Shown here one piece after another: positions 6,956-12,433 of a DNA stretch of 12,433 nt. Origin of the DNA: Trichomonas tenax (Eukaryota; Parabasalia; Trichomonadida; Trichomonadidae); contig JALKBU010001336.1 of NCBI GenBank assembly GCA_023091735.1, positions 1 through 12,433 of the forward strand, read 5' to 3'. Made by a program: the position numbers and the translations under genes. Position 1 is the stretch's first letter. The number at the start of each line of letters is the position of its first letter. The notes under the pieces are model-generated. The model worked only from the letters and a program-made list of their open reading frames with translations. It ran no database searches and was not told the DNA's origin.

Positions 6956-8992
6956 ATGCAAAATCCTTCAGTTTCTCAAATTCTCGATAGAATCAATCAA
7001 GATTCCCAAACTTCTACGACAAAAAAGTCAGTGAGGACGATTAAAGCCAAAAAGCCTGCAAAATCGGCACCTATTGCGCTAAATTTAAATCTTCCTGGTA
7101 AACAAAAAGAAGAAAATTTCGAAGATCAATGGAAGATTATATTGGAATGCACAAAGCAAACGTTTGAGAATGTCAGAGCAGCGAATTATGAAACTGCTTA
7201 CTTATTAATTGAAAAAACCAGCGAAAATCCGACACATAACCAAAATTTGGGGATAGAATATGCAAAAACTATCAAAGGATATGCAAATGATGTTATAAAA
7301 CAGATAAAAACACTCGAAAATTATCAAGAATTGAACAATTTATTCACGAAAATTCAACAAACAATTGAAAAACTCGAAACATTATATACACCGTTCGAAA
7401 AATCGTATCTTTACCCTTCAACGATTAAACAATCTGTTAAAGGTAATTTTATTCATTTAACACATGAAGATTTAGAGTTCAAAGATTTGGTTGTTAAATT
7501 ATTGGCAGAATCATTTAAAGAATCGCGCGTTAAATATGTTAAAAATGAAACAGATATTCAAATATTCCAATTAAGTGCAAATTGTTCACAATTTTTCGAC
7601 ATAGAATCAACGTTATTACAAACAATTCTCGATGATGCAATGGATTATTATCAAAAATTACAGCATCCAGAAGTTTCATCGACTGATTTGATTAATTGGT
7701 TCGAAACACAAATCAATACTGAAATTGCTATCACAAAGTTCTTTAAACCAGCAACAAGTCTCGAAATTGTTGATACTTCTCGTCAAACACTTTACGGATT
7801 AAAATTTTATATGGATATGCAGCAAATCATTGATTCTCTCGTTACGACATCAGCTTTTGATTCTATAGTGAAACTTTCTCAATTGTGTGATTATAGTCAA
7901 GAAATGCAAGAATTATTTTTCGATGAATTTAAATCTTATGCAAAGAGTAGAGTTGAAAAATCGAAGCAGGATACAAACATTAAGACAGTGAAAACATTGT
8001 TAAAGGATTTATTGCAGTTTAGAGATCTCAAAAACCAACTTAATTTGAAATCAATTTCAGAATCATTTAAATGTTATTGCACAGAGATGAGGGCCAAGTA
8101 CAAGAAATTAGAAATTATGTTTGCTGAGTATATCGATTACAAAATACAAAAAACAAAATTCGCACAAAAATTAGACGATTATATCTTCTTCTTTAGGCAA
8201 TTATCATCAATAGACGACTTTATTGTTGAAAATGCTTCATATTTAGTGAACAGACTTCTCACTGAAGATTATTCATTCATCGAAAATGAAGAAACATTTA
8301 CTCGAGCAATTGAAGAAATTGTTGGCAATGATGGAGTAAAGAAGACATATCAGATGATATCAGATATCAAGAAGAGCCGTGAAATGACTTACAATGTTAG
8401 TATTCCAGGAAAAATTGTTTTAATTAAGTACGATTCATGGCCACAATATCCAACATTATTCCATTTTGTTCCAGGGGATATTGTTTCCGCGCGTTCTGAA
8501 TTCGAAACACAATTTGATGACCCTAAAAAGAAAATAACTTGGATTTCTGCACTGGAAACAGTAGAATTTAAGTACGGAGATGCATCATTTAGTGGATCTC
8601 TTGTTCATTTACAAGCATTAATTGCTCTTAAAAACAATATAGAGATTCCAAAAGAAATTGAATCTCAATTAACATCTCTCAAAATCATTGATCAGAATAA
8701 TAATATCGCTACTGAAGGTAATTTTATTATCCCATTGCCTTCATATCGAATTCCAAATTATCAAACTTATGAAAGCAGTTATGAGGCAGAACAAAGTAGA
8801 AAAGACAGAATTATAGCTAAAATAGTTTACATCATTAAGAGAGCTAAAGAATTACCAAAAGAAGATTTTATCTCGCAATTGAAATCACAGATTGACTTTA
8901 TTTCAGACGAAGAAGTGGAATCTTCCCTGAACAATGCAATCAAACGTGAATACATCGAAATAGATCAAAATAATAATGTTAAATTTACTTAA
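6956..8992 (+). CDS. Cullin (ubiquitin ligase scaffold)
   Basis: A 678-residue ORF without introns, starting at a true ATG. Cullins bind a RING protein and charged E2 through their C-terminal half and substrate adaptors through their N-terminal helical repeats. Diagnostic segments are: about 402-475, the cullin-homology core (LDDYIFFFRQL, SIDDFIVENASYLVNRLLTE, then Di..S as DIKKSREMTYN); about 482-545, the beta-rich stretch (KIVLIKYDSWPQYP, SEFETQF, KKKITWISALETVEFKY); and about 615-678, the winged-helix neddylation domain. In the last, IIKRAK places the likely NEDD8-acceptor lysine at about 628, and KREYIEI ends the cullin signature. After a basic low-complexity leader, residues 45-130 resemble the first N-terminal repeat of CUL3/CUL4. 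The protein is shorter and more divergent than animal cullins (740-780), so I give no subfamily. The neighbouring convergent gene encodes an E2. Confidence 0.85.
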   Translation: MQNPSVSQILDRINQDSQTSTTKKSVRTIKAKKPAKSAPIALNLNLPGKQKEENFEDQWKIILECTKQTFENVRAANYETAYLLIEKTSENPTHNQNLGIEYAKTIKGYANDVIKQIKTLENYQELNNLFTKIQQTIEKLETLYTPFEKSYLYPSTIKQSVKGNFIHLTHEDLEFKDLVVKLLAESFKESRVKYVKNETDIQIFQLSANCSQFFDIESTLLQTILDDAMDYYQKLQHPEVSSTDLINWFETQINTEIAITKFFKPATSLEIVDTSRQTLYGLKFYMDMQQIIDSLVTTSAFDSIVKLSQLCDYSQEMQELFFDEFKSYAKSRVEKSKQDTNIKTVKTLLKDLLQFRDLKNQLNLKSISESFKCYCTEMRAKYKKLEIMFAEYIDYKIQKTKFAQKLDDYIFFFRQLSSIDDFIVENASYLVNRLLTEDYSFIENEETFTRAIEEIVGNDGVKKTYQMISDIKKSREMTYNVSIPGKIVLIKYDSWPQYPTLFHFVPGDIVSARSEFETQFDDPKKKITWISALETVEFKYGDASFSGSLVHLQALIALKNNIEIPKEIESQLTSLKIIDQNNNIATEGNFIIPLPSYRIPNYQTYESSYEAEQSRKDRIIAKIVYIIKRAKELPKEDFISQLKSQIDFISDEEVESSLNNAIKREYIEIDQNNNVKFT

Positions 8993-9165
8993 TTAAAACC
9001 TTGTTATATTTAATCATTCATACTTCAGTACAAAGTGAATCATTTATGATGATAAATAAAATCATAAAATTGAAATTTTCATATCAAATATTGTTTAAGT
9101 AAAACTAGAGCGAATTGAACAGCTAGAATAATTTCAATGCATTAATGTAGCAAATAACAAATAAA

Positions 9166-9636
9166 TTAAGCAAGATTCCATGATTCTTCAACACATTGTC
9201 TAACGCGCCTGTCATATTCCGGTCTGTTGTTTAAATACAACTGGCAGGCCTCCGGATTAGCGTTAGCCGCAGGATTTGGATCGGTCAATAATTGTTGAAT
9301 AGAAACTAAAATAGATGAAACATCATAAGCAGGCGACCAGTTCTTTCTAAGTATATCTATGCATATTTCTTGTGATTTTGCGCCTTGTAGTGGACAAAAT
9401 ACATTTGGATGAAAAACATTTGTTACGAATTGGCAAAATGGAGGCGTGCTTGGATAATCCGGTGGATAATTCATCGTCAACTTCAATACAGCGTCTTCCC
9501 AAAGAGTGCCATCAACACCGCAAATAACAGCGGTCCATTTAAACATGTCGTTTGGGTCAGGAGAAGCAGTTATTCCAACTGGTGGATCTTTTGATATCCT
9601 TTGGAACTCTCTCATCAATCTTCTCTTAGGGTCCAT
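9166..9636 (-). CDS. Ubiquitin-conjugating enzyme E2, Rad6/UBE2A-like
   Basis: A 156-residue E2 core. The frame extends upstream to a GTG at 9648, but the ATG at 9636 gives the usual E2 start (MDPKRRLMREFQRI) and is chosen. Family landmarks in order: RRLMREF helix; DPPVGITASP; WTAVICGVDGT; EDAVLKLTMNYPPDYPSTPP; HPN at 76-78; catalytic Cys at 92 in ICIDIL; NWSPAYDVSSILVSIQQLL; DPNP; and a C-terminal helix ending ESWNLA. The closest relatives by eye are Rad6/UBE2A/UBE2B, which ubiquitinate histone H2B and PCNA. Oddly, HPN and the catalytic Cys are 16 residues apart instead of the usual 10. The insertion (within FCPLQGAKSQE) also carries an extra Cys at 81. The gene is convergent with the cullin, 173 bp away, and a foldback element begins 67 bp upstream of its ATG. 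Confidence 0.93.
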   Translation of the reverse strand: MDPKRRLMREFQRISKDPPVGITASPDPNDMFKWTAVICGVDGTLWEDAVLKLTMNYPPDYPSTPPFCQFVTNVFHPNVFCPLQGAKSQEICIDILRKNWSPAYDVSSILVSIQQLLTDPNPAANANPEACQLYLNNRPEYDRRVRQCVEESWNLA

Positions 9637-9640
9637 TTTT

Positions 9641-9648
9641 TGTGACAC
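9641..9648 (-). promoter_or_regulatory. GTGTCACA start-proximal motif
   Basis: On the minus strand, AAAAAGTGTCACAAAA lies immediately before the E2 ATG. It contains the GTGACA hexamer in reverse orientation and also a TCACA that fits the trichomonad initiator pattern TCA(Y)(W). A 16-base copy differing at one position is present in the right end of the neighbouring foldback element. Confidence 0.45.
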
Positions 9649-9703
9649 TTTTTTGTTTCACCAAAAATTTTGTTCAATTTCGTTTTTACATTTATATTCT
9701 ATT

Positions 9704-9764
9704 GTCACATACTGAAAGTTGTCATGAAAAGTGATATAAGAAGCGACATTATCTGACATGTAAA
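9704..9764 (+). repeat. Left terminal inverted repeat of foldback element
   Basis: It begins GTCACATACTGAAAGTTGTC and ends with GACATGTAAA. The last 10 bases are inverted again at 9783-9792 (TTTACATGTC), giving a sub-terminal hairpin near the left end. Confidence 0.7.
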
Positions 9765-9935
9765 GTTGTCGGAATCCCTGGTTTTACATGTCAAAATCGC
9801 ATCTTACAGGAAGAACTGGGGACTACATTGACACAGGTACCACGCATGTTAGTAGCTAAACTCACAGATCTTCCTTTCATACGCCATCATTAAGAAATCA
9901 AAGGTTTCCACTTCAGAGTGCCTCTGAAGAGCAAC

Positions 9936-10111
9936 ATTAAATGCTTGATTGGGACTTGTTGCCAAGGTGCTAGCAATCCAGGCCACAGTTCTTCCTTTCA
10001 GAAGCATTCTGTAAAGTAAACCGCTGATTATTTCGAAGATTGAGTCTGAAAGGAAGAACTGTGGACTGGATTGCTAGAATTTTGGCTACCAGTGCCAATG
10101 AAGCACTTAAT
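9936..10111. repeat. Nested 67-bp foldback hairpin
   Basis: The left arm 9936-10002 and right arm 10045-10111 are inverted copies, equal in length without gaps and matching at 58 of 67 positions, around a 42-nt loop. The innermost 26 bases of each arm differ at only one position. A related core (TGAAAGGAAGAACTGTGG) also occurs at 9808-9824 (forward) and 9861-9879 (reverse) in more diverged form. The interior thus holds four copies arranged as two inverted pairs. Confidence 0.85.
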
Positions 10112-10212
10112 TTTTCTTTTCAAAGTAAATTTAAACAAATATAGGATATCATTCTTCCAATAATCATTTATAATCCCATGCCACGTAAATATTTATTTGT
10201 CAAATATACATG

Positions 10213-10273
10213 TTTACACGTCAGATACTGTCAATTTTGTGTCACTTTTTCATGACAACTTTCGGTACGTAAC
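10213..10273 (-). repeat. Right terminal inverted repeat of foldback element
   Basis: Read on the minus strand it begins GTTACGTACCGAAAGTTGTC. It contains AAAAAGTGACACAAAA, nearly identical to the sequence just before the E2 start codon and on the same strand. The left end has the shorter GTGATA at the equivalent point. Confidence 0.7.
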
Positions 10274-10778
10274 ATTCTACACTTAAATAACAGTGTTTTA
10301 TAACATTTTATTCGTTGTTTGGAGACAGATAGAAATGATTTTGAATAATTCTTTCATTACATTATTATTAAGAACTAAATAGTGCATTTACCTATAATCG
10401 TTTGAAAAATAATTGGCCAAGAAGCACCAAAATTAATTTCGCCAATGAATGAATTTCATTTTCTGTCGCTTTTCAACATTTTCTTTCTAGTTTTATTCTT
10501 TCACAGCATTGCCTGCTATATCTTCAGCACACATTTTTCAAATTCCTTATAGTGTTTCTCAATAAATGTTGATGATATACAAATTATCTTCACACTGAAT
10601 AAGATTTAAAATATAAGAACCTGCATATATAGTAGCTTGCTAAATATACAATGTATCATTTAATTATTGAGTCCATAATACCTTATGTTAAAGCTTGATA
10701 CGAACTTTATCATGAGCTTAATATTTAAATAAGTTGCAAAGCTTTCTATGTACAAGAAATTGCATCATAGCAAATAGA
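10274..10778. other. Non-coding AT-rich stretch
   Basis: About 500 bp between the foldback element and a possible relic ORF. Apart from the flanking ATTCTA at its start, I see no coding frame, RNA gene or clear repeat. Confidence 0.4.
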
Positions 10779-10988
10779 ATGCGTTGGTTATTGCTATTTT
10801 ATCCATTCAATCTGAAATCTCCAAATGGAAAATGGCTATCAGATTTAATGAATTATGCGAGGTTGCCCTCAGAAATGAATAAATCTGCTTCATTTTTTGT
10901 TTCATTTTGTGCTCTTCAATCATTAAGCCAGTTTCATAATTACTTTAGCCACAGGTCTAAAGCAGGGGGTGTCAGGAATTTTGATTAA
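10779..10988 (+). pseudogene. Decayed gene fragment, unrecognised
   Basis: A 69-codon frame from an ATG at 10779 reads like protein (WLLLFYPFNLKSPNGKWLSD, then SFCALQSLSQFHN). Skipping one T after CATAAT, near 10947, changes the following residues to NTLAT, which recreates the phrase QFHNTLAT found in the minus-strand relic near 12270. This suggests a frameshifted copy of the same unidentified gene family. No domain is recognised and a chance open frame cannot be excluded. Confidence 0.25.
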
Positions 10989-11097
10989 AGTTTGGTTGTT
11001 CGAAACAGCGATGGTGCGTTTTTTCCTTTTTTGAGTCACCTTTCTGTCAACAAGATTTTAGTGTTACCATTGAATAAAAATTGTGAATGTTTAATTG

Positions 11098-11165
11098 TGG
11101 TGTAGTGGTTTTGTTAATGCTAAAGGTTGTATATTCCATTGGTTCGACTCGTGGAAAGCCTTTTT
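11098..11165 (+). other. tRNA-like A box/B box arrangement, probably a relic
   Basis: TGGTGTAGTGGT (11098-11109) fits the internal A box of a tRNA gene and GGTTCGACTCG (11141-11151) fits the B box apart from its last base. Their spacing is the one expected in a tRNA, and T-runs that could stop RNA polymerase III begin at 11161. The acceptor, D and T stems do not pair when these boxes are used to number the molecule, so it is not a functional tRNA. It could be a decayed tRNA, a tRNA-derived repeat or coincidence. Confidence 0.3.
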
Positions 11166-12064
11166 ATTTTTTTCTTTTTGTCAAAAAAAAAAATATTTTA
11201 AATTCCATGAAATACATTATATATAAGATATACATGGTATAGTGATGTCAAAAAATACCATATCCTGCTCATCCGGCAGGAAAATTATATATTGAGATTT
11301 ATTATTAGTTCATTTATCATGCTATTAATTGAATATCATTTCTACATAGTGAGTGGATACTATTAATATTATTAGTTAGAATGACTCAAATATACAGAAA
11401 AAATTTCTCCGATGAAAACAAAAGAATTATTTTTTTTTCAAACATTTAAGAGGGAGAAAATGAAATCCGAATAATGACTTAGATTTTATAATTATTACAT
11501 AATGAATGCTGATTGAGCAAATCGCTAAAATAGACATTTTCAATTTTTTTCATTCATTTTTGAAAAACGTTAGATTAAGGAGTATTACATAGTGAAAATG
11601 TTCCACATTATGAAAATATTTAATTTCAAATACTAGCCAATGAACTACATTAAAGTTTTTACTAAGATCTGATATGATAATATATTTATATATTGCTTTA
11701 GTAGGTATAGTTAAGCAGATGATTCCTTGTATAATGCTAATAACAGTGAGAGAATTAAATTTACATGAATGAGCGTAATCATCATTATTTTGTTAAAATC
11801 ATCAATAAAATTTCAACATCTTGTTGGATTTGATTGATGTTCTGTGTATGGAGATGCTAGAATTCGCCTGTATTTTGCGATTCTGCACTCAAATATGAGA
11901 AATTATTGTTTTTCGTGATTGAATAATTTTGGACTTAAAATTGTTAACGGTATGATAATATTTTTATTACAGAAGTGGATAGTGTATAAAATTTATTTGG
12001 AGAACTTGGTGTCAAAATTAATGATCATCGCATGAATTTATGAGATATGAAGAAATTACGTAAT
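11166..12064. other. Non-coding AT-rich stretch with paired hairpins
   Basis: No convincing gene. Two adjacent small hairpins follow the tRNA-like site: ATGGTAT (11234-11240) with ATACCAT (11255-11261), and CCTGC (11264-11268) with GCAGG (11276-11280). The rest is AT-rich with only short frames. Confidence 0.4.
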
Positions 12065-12306
12065 TTATGAGCTGATTTTTTGAAGTTTATTGGTACTCAT
12101 GTATTGCATGGTATGCGTTAATTCATGCGGAAAAGCCTCAGATAGCAGTTTACATATGAGTTTGGGGTAAACAGCGTTGAACCATCCATTAAAAAATGAA
12201 TCTGACAATATGACACGTAAACACCCAAAAAGGCAGGGGGAGTGGCTAAAGTATTGTGAAACTGGGTATTCATGAATTCGTCACTTTTCAAAAATTCCTC
12301 ACACAT
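12065..12306 (-). pseudogene. Frameshifted gene relic, unrecognised
   Basis: From an ATG at 12306 the first frame reads CEEFLKSDEFMNTQFHNTLA and on through PPAFLGVYVS. A -1 shift near 12210 then leads into SDSFFNGWFNAVYPKLI and KLLSEAFPHELTHTMQYMST, ending at TAA 12067-12065. The unshifted frame also stays open to 12118, but its later part reads less like a protein. I do not recognise the family. The piece QFHNTLAT is shared with the plus-strand relic near 10940. The single frame break and isolated position argue for a pseudogene fragment. Confidence 0.35.
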
Positions 12307-12433
12307 AGGTTTTAGTGAAGTTATTCAGTATCTCTCAAAATTATGACAAAAAGGAAGATGCTAGTAATGTTTGCAGAAGATAATAAATAAATGACTGTAA
12401 AAATGATGATTTCTCATGAATGTGATTGAATTG
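12307..12433. other. Window end, nothing seen
   Basis: Short AT-rich flank. The relic frame is closed by a TGA shortly upstream of its ATG, so its gene does not visibly continue here in that frame. Confidence 0.4.

Larger units (their letters stand above)
9704..10273. mobile_element. MITE-like foldback element with terminal inverted repeats
   Basis: The left end (9704-9764) and the reverse complement of the right end (10213-10273) align over about 61 bp, with roughly 50 of 62 columns identical and a perfect shared core GAAAGTTGTCATGAAAA. ATTCTA flanks both ends (9696-9701 and 10274-10279), possibly the remnant of a target-site duplication of about 8 bp (ATTCTATT versus ATTCTACA). There is no transposase ORF, so the element is non-autonomous. 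The interior is full of further inverted repeats (see separate entry). The end sequence does not let me name a superfamily; the long terminal repeats and ~8-bp flank would be compatible with MULE- or hAT-type elements. It was apparently inserted just upstream of the E2 gene. Confidence 0.75.

Noticed and set aside
9370..9410. The E2 insertion as an unspliced mini-intron
   Set aside because: The extra 18 bases keep the frame, are shorter than known trichomonad introns, and lack the conserved GTAYGT and ACTAACACACAG signals.
9637..9648. Upstream extension of the E2 to a GTG at 9648
   Set aside because: The ATG at 9636 matches the standard E2 start, and the extension is the start-proximal motif.
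11091..11161. Functional tRNA gene
   Set aside because: With A and B boxes in register the acceptor, D and T stems are not complementary.

Overview
The window looks like nuclear DNA of an intron-poor, AT-rich protist. A parabasalid (Trichomonas/Tritrichomonas-like) is the best fit. The reasons are long uninterrupted eukaryotic housekeeping ORFs, start codons that sit only a few bases behind a short shared upstream motif, a Thr/Pro-repeat surface protein with a valine/isoleucine-rich membrane anchor, and gene relics lying between real genes. The lineage is an inference; no rRNA or other decisive marker is present.

Layout: (1) 1-1243 holds two minus-strand ORFs packed 5 bases apart. One has a clear frameshift and the other has no start codon, so both look like remains of an unrecognised element or gene family. 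(2) 1858-4527 (+) encodes a WD40/alpha-solenoid protein, best matched to WDR11 (Golgi vesicle capture). (3) 4528-5845 is mostly non-coding, with a doubtful ORF that ends in a diverged tandem duplication. (4) 5846-6817 (+) is a mucin-like surface protein gene. A single in-frame TAG separates its secreted Thr/Pro-rich ectodomain from an intact transmembrane segment and acidic tail. (5) 6956-8992 (+) encodes a cullin, and the convergent 9166-9636 (-) encodes a Rad6/UBE2A-like E2 with a six-residue insertion just before the catalytic cysteine. (6) 9704-10273 is a 570-bp foldback (MITE-like) element with terminal inverted repeats of about 61 bp and a nested 67-bp hairpin, sitting directly upstream of the E2 gene. 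(7) 10274-12433 is gene-poor. It contains two inverted, decayed relics that share a short coding motif, and one tRNA-like A-box/B-box/T-run arrangement without tRNA folding.

The cullin and E2 both belong to ubiquitin transfer (E3 scaffold and E2), but they are convergent neighbours, not an operon, so a functional link is only suggestive. The WDR11-like, cullin and E2 genes share a GTGACA-type sequence within 2-6 bases of their start codons. A near-identical copy also lies in the right end of the foldback element, on the same strand as the E2 gene. The most unusual points are the stop-split surface protein, the foldback element with its promoter-like end, and the altered E2 active-site loop.
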